A DNA stretch of 64,000 nt, taken from contig VSDK01002149.1 in the NCBI GenBank assembly GCA_009767595.1, forward strand, positions 1,617 through 65,616. Reading direction: 5' to 3'. Under the pieces are notes generated by a model. It was not told the DNA's origin. It made no database searches and was given only the letters and a program-made list of their open reading frames with translations. This document shows, one piece after another, positions 1-12,000 of this stretch; the stretch's first letter is position 1, and the number at the start of each line of letters is the position of its first letter. Source of the DNA: Symbiodinium kawagutii (taxonomy: Eukaryota > Sar > Dinophyceae > Suessiales > Symbiodiniaceae). The position numbers and the translations under genes were made by a program.

Positions 1-2650
1 GGCCAAAGCATCAAACACATGACATTGTTTCAAGCACGCACAGGGGTTAGCCTGATGACATGATGACAGACATTGCCAAATTATGAGTCAGAGTCATATC
101 ATGTCAATGGTCTCAAAAACAATGTATTAATATAACAATGAATGAATGAATGATTTTAATTTCACTGACTTTACTTCCTGAAAAAAAGTCAAAGCCAAAG
201 CTCTAGTCATGCTGGGAAGTTGTCCCTTCTCAGCATCCAAATTCAAATGTGAGTCATCATGGTCGGTGCTGTTGGCCACAACAGTTTTTAGTCCTACACT
301 TACACTGTGTTTTAGGAACTGATAATGTCAATGACAGTGACAAAGACAACAATGACACACCCAATTTGATTCATGAATCTGAGAATCGAATCGTCTGAGC
401 ACCGAGGCTGTGGCATAGGCCATGTCACCTGGCGATAAAAACACATTGCATTGCAATTGCATGAACTTGGCATCTTGGTTTTTCAAAATTATCAAAATAG
501 AATGCCAATTGCCAATGCTGATTCATGAGGAGGATCAGGTCACTATATTTTTTCACCCTTGTTCGACAAGTTTCGTACACACTTGCAAAGCCAACACTGG
601 TGATGACTGGGACGTGGAAAACTCTCTAGCGTCTGTCAATGTCAGGGACAAAGTCAAGCAGGCAGATTGTGACAAAGTTAAGTTTGAAAACTAATTATGA
701 CTGACATTCGCACAGAGGCAGCGGCAAGATCCTGACCAACGATTAGATCCTGGTCAACCAAGGGTCATGGCGAACACTGCTGTTCCTGGCTCCATGATCT
801 CCTGGCCAGTCATACCCAGGATTGGCGGAGGAACAAACTGACCACCACTCTCAATTCGAGGCCATCGTTCGCAGAAGAAACCAGTGATTGCAAATCCAAT
901 TTTCTGGTCTCCTCAACAAGACATGATTCAAGGTTCAACTGACTGACTCATCACTGGATATGACACACTCAAATGTCGAAAGTAGGTCACCAAACTCACC
1001 CTCAAACAAGGGTCCGAGCTAACTAACTAAGTGGGTTTCCTTCCCGTTCTGACCAAGCAAGCAGAATTGGAGTCAGAATGACAATGAATAATAATGCATC
1101 ACTGAGCTTCCAGTCATTTGCCAGTCCCTTTCATTCGTATTCAAGGATGGGCGCACTGTGTACTTGTCCCCATCAATGTAACAGTCCAGTGCAAATACAT
1201 CAGGATCCTGGAGATGTTTTCACAAGTTTCAAACTCAAGGCCTAGATCTGTCAATGACAACAAGCAACAATGGATGTGGGGATTTGTTCAGGCCTTCTCG
1301 TTCAAAAGATCCAGCAAGCGATTCGGAGGAAGCCCTGGGTTTGCCTCTTTAACCGCTTTGAAGAATGTCTTCTGGTAAGTCGAGTATTCATCATACACCA
1401 CCCTTGGGCTGAGCGAATCAACAATGTTGTGACTGATCCTATCTGATGATACCAAGGCTGCCAGGATTTGATTTAATTTATTCGTTCATTCTCCGAGACA
1501 TGCTGATAAGCGTAACAACATTAATTATGACAAAATGAATTTGACAATGACAACGACAAGTCAGTGTCACAGTGATGATAAGAAATAAAATACAGATCAG
1601 CAGCTTCAATACCGGGTGTGCGAGAGCATCTGCCAGCAAGACCTTCTTTCCTCCATCCATCCTTGATCACCACAGCAATTATTTTGTAAAACAATGTCAT
1701 ATCAATGACAACCGCTTGACCTGATTGGTTAACTAATTTTATCAAGTGCTGAGGGCAGTGCTGCACATGCTTGGGAAAACCTTGCAATGTAGAGAGCTCC
1801 AAGGTCTGCTTCTGAAGCCTCGGATTAGTTAACATCGGTTGCTGGCTAACTTGGCGAACTTCACTGATACTGATGATGTCAATGTTGGCCTTCCGTAAGA
1901 TTCAGTGAAGAACATGACCAAAATTAAGACTTAGCATTTTCACCATATTCTTTGATACATGTACATTCTCACTGATGCAAATTTCTTAAACCATCCCAAA
2001 AAAGAAAACCAATTTATCATCATCTGAGCTTCTGGCAACTCAAACTGCGACTCGGGTGGAAGCTGATGGAATTGTGACTTGAAGATTTGCCACATCAACT
2101 CCACACTCTCATCGTGAACATCAAAGATGTCATGGTAAGAAGCAGCCATGGCAAAACAACAGATGTCAATGACAAGTCAACAAAGTTGTCAAGTCAAGTC
2201 AAAAGCCTGAGCCAGCACATAACATGAATCAAAGATATTTCAACTCACACCCCTCAATTGCCACATCTGACAGGAAAGCATCAATCAAATGCGACTCTCA
2301 AAATTAAATCCACGCCAGCTCCACGCAATTGCAGCCACAGAAATGGCCAAAAAGCAATAGTGGCTGCAGTGGGAAACAGGAATGATTTGAAATGCCAATT
2401 ACTTACTTACATTTTACATGGTGCACACCCACAAAATGATCAATGGATGCATTGGAGAACATCATTTGGAGTCACTAGCTTCAACCAAACCCACGGTGAC
2501 CCTCCTAACAAACAATCAAACTTGACAATGTCATTGACAGTGACAATCTATTGTCTTCATATGATTTGTTCATGATAAAATCTCAAAACACCATGGTTTT
2601 ATCTCAAACACGTATGTACTAAAAACCCCTAGGATCTAAAACCCCCCTGA
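1..2650. other. Spacer, no recognisable gene
   Basis: No domain, RNA gene or coding-like exon was recognised here. The stretch is sprinkled with degenerate copies of the word TGACAATGACA / GTCAATGACA (for example near 325-350, 1530-1560, 2160-2180 and 2520-2545), which looks like old microsatellite-derived filler. Short open frames on both strands have no family resemblance. Confidence 0.5.
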
Positions 2651-3145
2651 TCTGACCCCCACATTCAATTTCGTGAATCTATTACCCAACCATAATTAAT
2701 CAACAATTTACCTTCATAACCATCAATAAACGATTAGTAAGTTATCAACAAACTACAAATTAGCCATTGATTGCTGTAACCATTATCCAACACTAATTAA
2801 CTACCACTTCAATTAATCAACTATCAAATAACCCTTCATGCACTGACCATTAGGAGTGGCTTATCAACCATTAGCAGGGGTGAATGGTTCTACTAAACCG
2901 CTATTCACCGCGTATGAACTACCCGTTGCTGAACCAACATGAACTAACCATTATTTAGCCATCATTGACTAACCAAAATAACAATGATAAACGGGCAGTT
3001 CATAAACGAACTAATCATGTTGGTTACTAAGCACTAATCAGCTAACCACTAATCAACTAGCTATGTTTCATGAGTAACCATTACTAAATTACTAATCAAC
3101 TAAACTATTACTAAACCATTACTAAACCATTCCACTTCACCACGC
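2650..3145. repeat. Degenerate AACCATTA word array
   Basis: A/C-rich low-complexity DNA made of degenerate words such as AACCATTA, ATCAACTA and TAACCAAC. Polarity is uniform on the plus strand and reverses after the GC-rich stretch at 3147-3260. No gene seen. Confidence 0.6.
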
Positions 3146-3339
3146 GGCCCCGTTGACAGCAACGAGGTCGGTGACCACGCAACCGGATCCCTTCGCGGAT
3201 CCCACGATCCTGGCCTTCCCTGCCAATCCCTTGCTGGTTCCTGGGACCTGGAAAGGGGTGGGCCTGGCTGGGCAACGATGGGTTTTTGGAGCTAGTGCTT
3301 TAATGACAGGGTTTCATGTTGAAAAAACAGAGTGTTACG

Positions 3340-3720
3340 GGGTTTAATGTGTTTTATGTTGGGTTTGTGGCATAGGTTTATGACAAGATTGATGGGTTTA
3401 CTGGGTTTCATGATGGGTTTATGAGGGATAGGGTTATTGATTTATGGGCTTAATGATTGATATAGGTTTGTATGAGTTTTGAGGGGTTCAATGATATGTT
3501 CATGTTTTAATGAGTTTATAGAATAGGCAACTTAGGTTAAGTGGGTTGAATGATCGATAGGTTTATGGGTTTTAATGGGTTGAACGGTGTTTAAAGGATT
3601 TGTGGTTAATGAAATGATAGGTTTGTGAAAGGTTTATGATAGGTTCATGGTAGGTTTATGATAGGTCTGTGGTAGGTTTTTGATAGGTTTATGATGGGTT
3701 AGGGGTATGCACTGAGAGGT
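3340..3720. repeat. Degenerate GGTTTATGATA array
   Basis: G/T-rich tandem-like array with an irregular period near 11-13 bp (GGTTTATGATA, GGTTCATGGTA, GGTTTGTGAAA). Its words are roughly complementary to those of the array at 2650-3145, on the other side of a GC-rich stretch. Confidence 0.7.
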
Positions 3721-4847
3721 TTCCAGCTCTAGGTTTATGGTATAGGTTCAATTGTATGACTGACGGGCAACCACGATTAACAAATGGAACAATGGTAGGT
3801 TTGTGATTGACAATAGTGGGGCTATAATTCATACTACATTTATGGTACCGGCTTTGGACCCTGTTCCGCAGGGGCAACTCAAGGGGAAACGATAGGGTTT
3901 GTGATTAACCATTGACTAATAGATTCACGTTTGGGTGGCCATGGCCAACAGATTTCTGTCGAAAGTTATGAATAATGATTCAATGATCCCATCTGTACCA
4001 ATGTTACTGATTTATGGGTAGCCATGGTCAACCGAAACCTTAAAAAAAACATGATTCACAGTAGAACGATGGGTTTATGGTCAGCAACGGTCATTGTCCG
4101 TGATCGTCCGATTAAGCCATCGGTGGTGAACCATGATCCCCTGGGTCAGGGGCAAAGTCGCAACGGTGGATGGTGCTGACCTGAGCCCTAAGGATCTGTT
4201 GATTGATTCAGCAGCCATAAATGTTGATCTCGATTTATGGCCTCAACTGAGTTTTTGTTGCTGACGATTTTGGATTATTGATGGCGAATATCATATTTGA
4301 CAATATTGGGGATATCATCAACAATTACCAGAACCTATCAAGATATTCTGATGCTTTTCAGTGGTAAGTTAGACGAAGATACTTGTAGCCAAGGAAGTTC
4401 CCCCAGTGCCCCAGTCGTTCAGTTCTGACAATGGGTTTAGCGCAAAGGATAGGGAGACTTGAGATTTCGTTGAAATGGAACCCCCAGTCCTCAGCCGAAA
4501 ACAGTGGACCAAGTTATATTCCCTTGATATCGCTATATGCTATACAACGTGCTGCAGGCTACGTGCTATGTGCAAACGAAGTGTGCAGGCAGAATAGATA
4601 CGTGTAGCAACATACCTCTATGCAACAATCACCCAACACGTTCGTGATCGTTAGTTAATTGCCCTACAACTGTAGGCAATCATTGCCCTATAACTAGAGG
4701 CAAGCACTATTATGCAGCCGTCAATCAACGAATGAACCCCCAATAATCAACCACCATTCTGCCACAATTGATCAAGCAATGAACCAGTAATTCTGATGGC
4801 GGTTGGATCAGTTGGACTCGTGTTCGTTCCACCAGTCAGCAATGAAT
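3721..4847. other. Spacer, nothing recognised
   Basis: No gene, RNA or clear repeat unit found. It consists of general AT-moderate spacer with scattered TGGTTTATG and ATCAACCA words. Confidence 0.4.
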
Positions 4848-4958
4848 GGTGGTTTCTCAAGCCATCGGGGTACTCCCAGGTCGTTATGGTTGGTTTATTG
4901 CTATGAATAACTCATAATTGGATGATTTGGGGTGTTCCCGACGGCTTGAGAAACCTCC
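4848..4958. mobile_element. MITE-like element, family C, complete copy
   Basis: A 111-bp element whose ends form an inverted repeat: left GGTGGTTTCTCAAGCCATCG, right the reverse complement of GGAGGTTTCTCAAGCCGTCG. An internal motif reading ATTGGATGATTTGGGG next to the right end recurs in other copies. No transposase and no clear target duplication are seen. Other copies lie near 17418, 19832, 35291, 44508, 46386 and 52457. Confidence 0.7.
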
Positions 4959-5090
4959 ACGTAGTCAAACAGTTATTTAGAATCAACGACAGTATGTTAC
5001 TATATACTGATGTTCGACCAACCAGCTATATTATTCTTGCTTGATTATCATTGGCTCATGGTTCTAAGCCTGTTTAATATTACCTAGGAA

Positions 5091-5149
5091 TTGCTAACAT
5101 TAATGGTTGGTTGACTAATATTTCCATAGGGGTTGAAACCACCAACCAG
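5091..5149. mobile_element. MITE-like family B, right-end fragment
   Basis: The stretch ends in TTGAAACCACCAACCAG, the right terminal repeat of family B, preceded by the shared internal word GGTTGGTTGACTAATAT. The left end is not recognisable, so this is a partial or strongly decayed copy. Confidence 0.55.
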
Positions 5150-5158
5150 ACTATTGGG

Positions 5159-5249
5159 TGTTGCTCAAAATAGGAGCACCCCGTCCATTACAAACCATCT
5201 GTTGTAATAAAGGACCTATTTGGGGTTCACCCATTTTGAGAACCCGCCA
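5159..5249. mobile_element. MITE-like family C, decayed copy
   Basis: The left side carries CTCAAAATAGGAGCACCCC and the right side GGTTCACCCATTTTGAGAA, which match inverted family C ends with mismatches. The element directly follows the family B fragment. Confidence 0.5.
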
Positions 5250-6059
5250 GATTATAGTAATCAAAATGTGTAATCACTATTTAGAATGCAGTTACCCCCC
5301 ATGATTGTAACAGTCATACTTTGCTTCCATCCATATTTATCATTGTGCCCTGGCAATGATTTATCATTATAGTAATGATTCACCATTTTGACCAACCTTG
5401 CCTCATATTGTGATGGTCCATTATTATTGTACTAATGACTCAAATGGTGTATCCAATTAATCATGTTTAGTTCCCTACATGGTTGACTATAGCTGGTTAT
5501 GACAATTAATTACCATTATGGCTGTAGCATTCACTAAACAAATGGCTTGCTTGTACCATTTGTTTAGCATGAACGAAAAGCATCATGTCATAAAACAAAA
5601 TTGTGAAAGCTATGAATTATAATCATATTATTCATAACCATATACGTTTCAATGTTACAAATGTTATAACCCCATTATAAACCACATTGTTAACGATATG
5701 ATTGACCAGATTATGAGTGTGATAACCACTCTGATGGATTCACCACGCCCTCCACTTGGCGCCCTCAGATTGGTGGCGTGTGTGGCAGAGAGCTGAGGGG
5801 GCCATTGCATGGGGGCCAGCGCCGGTGTTGAAGCAGTTGTATACCTGATTGGTGGCTATATTTCTCATACCAGGTATACCTGTATGGTTGTCAACATCTA
5901 TGAAAAATATGGTCGGTGAAAAATATACCTGGTTGACAAGCATATGTTTCAGAGGGATTGAAACCACCAGTTTTATGTGGCCATCAAAATTGCGAGTCTA
6001 TTCCAGCGTGATATTTTTTGTGGATGATGGTTGATGAGTTTCCAACAGTGCTAGCAGAA
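5250..6059. other. Spacer with a possible decayed family B element
   Basis: No gene recognised. Positions 5845-5970 start with CTGATTGGTGGC and end with ATTGAAACCACCAG, so they may be a rearranged family B element containing several ATACCTG words. The GC-rich piece 5745-5830 has no assignable coding content. Confidence 0.4.
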
Positions 6060-6210
6060 GTGGTGGTAGTAGTACTAGTAGTCGTGGTGGTCGTGGTGGT
6101 GGTAGTAGTAGTAGTAAGCAGTAAGCAGTACGCAGTAAGCGGTAAGCAGTAAGCAGTAACGGGTAAGCAGTAGCAGTAAGCAGCAAGCAGCAGCAGCAGA
6201 AGCAGTGATA
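6060..6210. repeat. Triplet and decamer simple repeats
   Basis: A GTAGTGGTGGTC-type triplet run (6060-6115) is followed by tandem GTAAGCAGTA decamers (6114-6190) and GCAGCA triplets. The array sits directly upstream of the ubiquitin-like/RCC1 gene. The long open frame antisense to it is an artefact. Confidence 0.85.
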
Positions 6211-6395
6211 GAGTTGTTGGAGTGTCGTTGATACTTTTGTTCACCGGAACCTCAGATCGCGATTTTTGTTGCTCAAGCAAATCAGCGAAGCTGTTCTCAT
6301 TTGCGACCCGACCGCCAATGTCACTTGAGGGGGCCAAGCGAAGAAAGAAAGAACATGCAGCGGGAAGGACCATCCCGAAACATAGTGAGCCAACC

Positions 6396-7751
6396 ATGTT
6401 TTGTGTGACTGTAGGTTTGGCGAGCGGTAGAACTGAAGACTTTTCTATTTTGCGCTCCTCCAAAGTTGGGGACTTGAGGCTCCTGGCCCAAAGGACATTC
6501 CAACAAGACTTGCTTCGACTTGTCACTGCAGATGCGCGAGTTCTGGTGGACTCTGGACAACCCTTGGAGGCTTCTGGGATCAAAAGCGGAGACCACCTCA
6601 TGGCTATTCCACAGAAAGCAAAACGTATAGCAGCAACAAAACTAAGCCAAATTGGTGGGGGAGCCTTTGCGCTTTGGTGTTCCCAAGACGACACAGTCAT
6701 TACATGGGGGCACAAAGGCTTTGGTGGCGACAGTTCTGCAGTCCAAGAGCAGTTAAAAGCCGTGCGGTACATCCAGGCCACAGCGGGTGCATTTGCTGCT
6801 ATCCTAGAGAGCGGGTCCGTTGTGACATGGGGCGATCCAGAGTATGGTGGCGACAGCACTGCAGTCCAAGAGCAGCTTGAGGCTGTGCGCCACATCCACG
6901 CCACAAACTATGCTTTCGCTGCGGTCCGGGAAGATGGGTCGGTTGTGACGTGGGGCGACCCAGATTGTGGTGGTGACAGCTCCATAGTCCAAGAGCAGCT
7001 CAAGACCGTGTGGCACATACAGGGCACGGCTGAAGCATTTGCTGCAATCCTGGAAGATGGATCAGTCGTGACATGGGGCAACCCAGAGTGTGGTGGCGAC
7101 AGCTTTGCAGTCCAAGAGCAGCTTGAGGCTGTGCACCACATTCACGCCACAAACTATGCATTCGCTGCGGTTCGGGACGATGGGTCGGTTGTGACATGGG
7201 GCGACCCAGAAGATGGTGCTGACAGCTCCGCAGTGCAAGAGCAGCTGGAAGATGTACGGCACATCCAGGCCACAAAGAGTGCATTTGCTGCAATTCGTGA
7301 AGATGGGTCGGTCGTAACATGGGGCAACCCAAATTGTGGTGGTGACAGCTCTGCAGTGCAAGATCATCTTAAGGGTGTGCGGCACATTCAAGGCACAATC
7401 TTTGCATTTGCGGCGCTCTTTGAAGATGGGTCGGTTGTGACATGGGGCCCGGAGAACAATGGTGGCGACAGCTCTGCAGTCCAAGAGCAGCTTGAGGCCG
7501 TGCAGAACATTCAGGGTTCAGCGGGAGCATTTGCGGCCATCCTTGAAGATGGATCGGTTGTAACATGGGGCGACCCAGATTGTGGTGGCGACAGCTCCGC
7601 AGTGCAAGATCAGCTGAGGGCTGTGCGGCACGTTCAGGGCACATCTGCTGCGTTTGCTGCGATCTTGGAAGATGGGTCTGTTGTGACATGGGGCCACCAA
7701 CGCTTTGGTGGTGACAGCTCCACAGCCCAAGAGCAGCTTGCAAGTTTGTAG
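6396..7751 (+). CDS. Ubiquitin-like domain plus RCC1-like repeat protein, copy 1
   Basis: Intact, intronless gene of 451 residues when started at the ATG at 6396, the position equivalent to the start of the paralogue at 58010; an in-frame ATG at 6318 would add 26 residues. Residues 1-75 form a ubiquitin-like beta-grasp domain (MFCVTVGLASGR at the start, ASGIKSGDHL near its end). From about residue 95 there are nine copies of a 41-residue unit whose core is FAAILEDGSVVTWG followed by GGDSSAVQEQL and a V-x-x-I-Q-A/G-T segment. The core matches one blade of the RCC1/BLIP-II superfamily, although classical RCC1 repeats are longer, about 50-60 residues. Such proteins are expected to be beta-propeller binding platforms; in databases they are often labelled HERC-like, but no HECT domain is present here, so a ligase function is not supported. 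No membrane segment or signal peptide is seen. Function unknown. Confidence 0.85.
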   Translation: MFCVTVGLASGRTEDFSILRSSKVGDLRLLAQRTFQQDLLRLVTADARVLVDSGQPLEASGIKSGDHLMAIPQKAKRIAATKLSQIGGGAFALWCSQDDTVITWGHKGFGGDSSAVQEQLKAVRYIQATAGAFAAILESGSVVTWGDPEYGGDSTAVQEQLEAVRHIHATNYAFAAVREDGSVVTWGDPDCGGDSSIVQEQLKTVWHIQGTAEAFAAILEDGSVVTWGNPECGGDSFAVQEQLEAVHHIHATNYAFAAVRDDGSVVTWGDPEDGADSSAVQEQLEDVRHIQATKSAFAAIREDGSVVTWGNPNCGGDSSAVQDHLKGVRHIQGTIFAFAALFEDGSVVTWGPENNGGDSSAVQEQLEAVQNIQGSAGAFAAILEDGSVVTWGDPDCGGDSSAVQDQLRAVRHVQGTSAAFAAILEDGSVVTWGHQRFGGDSSTAQEQLASL

Positions 7752-8513
7752 CACAGCTTCCAGTATTTTGTCACTTTTAGTTGTCTATGCAATTGGTGCT
7801 CGCGGATGCTTAGTTTCACAGACCCAGCATAGTAGTGCTGATTTTTGCTTGATTGCTGTGGTATCTCTACTTTGAGTATTGCAGCCCTTGGGCATCAGTA
7901 TTCCAGCACTGAATCACTGCCGTCGCCAGTATTAGCAACTAACCCTTCGTCATAGGATTATCTAAATTGTCACTCACTATTGTTACCCACAGATCTAGTT
8001 TTGGACAGCCTGGTACCCACTTGGTAGATATCCACCGTAGGACCATGCGGGGAACCCCAGCCTTAGCAGCAGAGTGTGCTCCGCCATGAAAATGTGTCCA
8101 GCAAACACGGCCGGCTTTCCTCACTGCTGGCGGCTTCCTTGTAGCCGTGGTTCCTTCTTGACGAATTGGGTATCCTTTTGTGGCTGCTGTAGCTACTGAC
8201 TATCTGTCAACGGTTAAGAACTACAATGGCATGGCAAATTCATGCACCCATTTATGGGAGATGAACCGCTACCCACATGGTTGGTGGTTTCGCTTTGAAA
8301 TGCTTTGACTGTAGCTGGCTTACGAACATGGACTTCCCATGAACTCTGATCCTTGTGCACACCCAATTCATGGACAACACTATATCAATGATGATTATTA
8401 ATCTATATAGGCTTATTATCAAACTTATCATGAACCCTGTTAACAATGTTATTAACCCTGTTAGTATATAGCCTTATTGTTCACCGTGGACAACCCACCC
8501 CCTCTTCTCCCAG
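7752..8513. other. Spacer downstream of RCC1-like gene
   Basis: No gene recognised. No canonical AATAAA signal is obvious just after the stop codon, which fits dinoflagellate genes in general but proves nothing. Confidence 0.4.
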
Positions 8514-8637
8514 GTTTGATCGTTACGGCTTTGTCCTTGCTACCAATAGGCGAGGCGCTGCGCAAGCCGCGCTTCTTTCGGCGGCAAAGCAACAGCAGTC
8601 ATGTTCCACCATAGAAACTGCGTTTGGCCTGCAATGA
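8514..8637 (+). CDS. Candidate terminal exon, unassigned
   Basis: A pyrimidine-rich stretch ending in CAG|G precedes an open segment that reads FDRYGFVLATNRRG and ends with a stop at 8635-8637. The codon usage is GC-rich compared with its surroundings. The DRYGF word is reminiscent of the entry to TBC/RabGAP domains, but 41 residues are too few to assign it. Upstream exons were not found. It could also be a chance open frame. Confidence 0.35.
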
Positions 8638-8992
8638 CCGCGTTAGAGTTATCCACGAGCCAAGATGTTTCAATGTGTTTATGTAGTGTTTTTGAGATAA
8701 GAAGCCACAAAATGGGCTAGCTATCCACAATTCACTTCTATACACTTATTCCACGGAGTACTACTAATCCCTGATATTTTTTTTAGTGTTTTTGAGACCA
8801 GATGAGATAAGATTGATTCACCATGCACCCTGTACAAAATAGAGTTTTAGCGAGGGATCTATAAGCCACCAAGATACGTCCAACCATCCCCAGCAATCGC
8901 CAACAAAATGTGATTGCCATTCTCAACCAGGCAAGGTAAGCAACAACCAGGACTACCCAGCAATTGCCATGATTTTCAATCATATGGCAGTG

Positions 8993-9005
8993 GGTCAAAA
9001 CCCTG
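8993..9005. repeat. Left target-site duplication of the LINE
   Basis: GGTCAAAACCCTG, identical to 12741-12753. It lies next to the T-run 9006-9010, which is the A-tail of the minus-strand LINE. Confidence 0.85.
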
Positions 9006-12000
9006 TTTTTATTCCTCAAGCGCCAAGCGAGTAGGTTGGCACCTCGACCTCGGTTGATGGTCAAGGTAAAATTGACAATCCAACATCCCAGTGCCGTGCT
9101 TTCGACCCTTGGCATGGCAGGGATTGACAAAAGGAAACAAGCTTCGAGAGTTCACCTCGAGAAGCAAAGGGCCTAGCGCCCTGAATCAAGCCGTACCCAA
9201 AAGCCTGGTTTAGGCGCAGCATTTTCCGTGGCCAATATGAAGAACTTGCCGGTCGCAACTGGTTTTCATCTGAGAAAGTGGTAATCCAAAAACGTATCCA
9301 CCTCATGAAGGTAGCAAATGATGCCTCTTCCGAATTTGCAGTATCAGGGGGTACAACCCTGTGCCTGCACCAAAATAAAAATGCAATTTCAGCCACTGAA
9401 GTTTGGGCAGATGGGTGACATCTCCACTTCAATGATTGCCAGAACAGAGCCGTCTGGGAAAACATAGTATCGCTGTAAACCCACGAACCAGGTTGTTCAA
9501 GGTTCTGAGAAATCATCCAGTCATAGGCAGATTCCGGTTGAAACCAGTCCCACTTAGGATACCTTAGCTGAAGGTTAAGCTCCAGTTCACTGTTCAAGTC
9601 CACAGCAACATCCACATCACCCGTGTTGGTCTCGGTGTCAGGTTTCTGTTCTTGCAGCAAAAGAGAAAGTTTAGTAAGCCAAGCTCTCTGGTTGTCTACA
9701 TGTGCCCGCCACGCAGCCACCATGGATGTAGCAACAGGCATCGCCTGTCGTAGCAAAGAGTTGCATCTGTCATTGCCGTGATTGCGCAAAGTGTTACGAA
9801 AGTTATCATCGAAGGAGGTCTGTTTGTAACTGACCACGTGAAGGTGATGCCGACCCCCCAATTTGTCCTTGATCTTCTTCCAGAGATCTCCGTAAGCCAT
9901 TCCCAACGGAATGGTTGGTTAAGCAGAAATCGAGGCCCAAGCATCTACCACAAAACTGGACTCGCAATAGACTGTGAGTGGTCCCGACCATTTCTCAACC
10001 GCAAAAAGCAAAGCCAAAATGACCAGTTTCGCTTTCGTACAAAGCGGATCACAAAAAGCATGGTTGTAGGCAATCTTCTCATTCAAGTCAAAAAGGTCCC
10101 AAGAGCCTGTTCGCGAGAACAGGTGATGAGGGTTACCAAGCGCCGTAGTCATCCATAAAAATCTCATCATTCCATCAGATGGTGAAGCCTGAACCGCAAG
10201 CTGGTGGTTTGCCTCACGAATTGCAGTAAGCAGTGAACCAGGGACCTGAAAAAGTCCGTGCGAATATAACAGCTTCTGTTCAGGGAAAAGGTTACCATGG
10301 TCTCCCAGTGCCGCACGGATACCTGGACAGTGATGAGCCAAATGGTGAATATCTTCATGAGGATGGCTACAAAATCGACAATTCTGGCTATCCAGCAAAC
10401 CAGCTTGATACAATCGGTTCGCAGTAGGCAGGCATCCCGTCATCGGAGAGGGCAGCAAAGTCGGATCGCCGCTGAAATCATCAATACGCCATGGCTTCGA
10501 AGGGTCTCCCGGGGGTGCTACCTCATTATCAATTATCCCAGAACCCTCATGGTTGACGTCATGTCTCTCGGAATGCAAAAACTCCTGGAAAAGTGCTTGG
10601 ACGGATGCAGCTCGGCACAGCCTGGCCATTTGCTTGGGTGGCAAATCAACAAGGGAAAATTCACAGCCAAGGAAATTGGCCGCGAAAGGTGGATGAAATT
10701 CGATCCCTAACACTTCACAGGCTTTGATCCACGCATCACAAAGACCCCTAGGAATGACTTTAGGTTGGCTAAAGAGGTCACACCACAACTGCGCAAAAAT
10801 ATGGTCTTTACGAATGCGAGCAATGATATTCTGGATGATTCTACAGGCAATGGCTAAGGCAGGATGACACAATGCCGGGGTGGTGAAGAAAGCAAAGAGC
10901 AGGTGTATGGATCTCCAGTGAGGTCGGTTGCCCCACAGAGCGGCTGCTATAGTTCCTGCAAGCTTATCAATGGTCATCTTCGGCCATGGTTTGATTTCAG
11001 GATGGTACAACAGTTTAGCCACCGCCTTAGTAGATATAAGGAAAGCTTTCTTCTGCATGGAAATAGGCAAAGAACCAATGTCGTGGACAATGTTTCGGAT
11101 CATTGCTGCACTCGAACCAGCATCAATGGTTTTAGCTTTAGCAGTTGTTTTCACGAATGTTCCAAGAACTTGAAAAGCATCACTGATGGGCACTTCAGGA
11201 AAGTGAGATTTCAAAAGCTGCTTTGCCTTAGGCGTAGTAGCCCACGCTTCACTTTTGAGGATGTTAAAACGTTGGCCAACCAATTGGTCATAAAGCTTGG
11301 TAGCATTGAGCGCAGCGCTCATTTCCTGCATATGATCTCCACATCCTAACAAGTAGGCATCATCAATGAAAGCGAAATGCTCAACATGTGGAATGCTACC
11401 AACAACAGCAGACCATCCCGTCATTAAAATGTTGATCGCCAAAACACTGGCCGCATCACCTTGTGCAATGCCATTCGTTGAGGGAATGGCCGAAAGGTCA
11501 ATGAATTTGCCAACTGAAAGAAATCTGCGGAAGTTGCGGTAGACTTGGGACCACACATTGATGAACTCAACCGGGAGGCCAAGTTCGGCACCAAGAGCAC
11601 AAATGATGCTGGGGCAGATTCTATCAAAACACTTGCTGCGGTCGAGTTTGATACCGACTTTATGTTGTTTATGGCAAACCGCAAGTTCAACCTTAGCAGC
11701 AATCTTGTGAGCAATATCACTGGGTTGTCGGTTAGCAATGCCTCCTGCTAAAGCAGCAGGGAAAACATGACTCTGCCATTCGGAAAGATCAGCAAACCTA
11801 TATTTGGTGTACAAAAGGTATGGTATACACATCAACGAAATAAGCCTCTTGTCAATAGGCTGCTGGGATTTGGCTTCGGGTTTAGGGAGCATTACTAAGC
11901 GAGCAATCTGATAAATGGCTGGAATTGGTTGGCCTTTTTCAACACGTGACCACAACTCACAAAAGGGTTGAAATGCAAGGGGAGGAAGTGCTTGAAGTTC

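Noticed and set aside
5984-6904. Minus-strand open frame of about 306 codons
   Set aside because: It is the antisense of the RCC1-like gene fused to the triplet repeat (poly-Thr and poly-Leu runs). The other minus-strand frames between 6804 and 7819 are likewise shadows of the 123-bp units.
6680-7740. Regularly spaced repeat that could suggest a CRISPR array
   Set aside because: The 123-bp period keeps one open frame with conserved VTWG residues and there are no unique spacers; it is a coding repeat.
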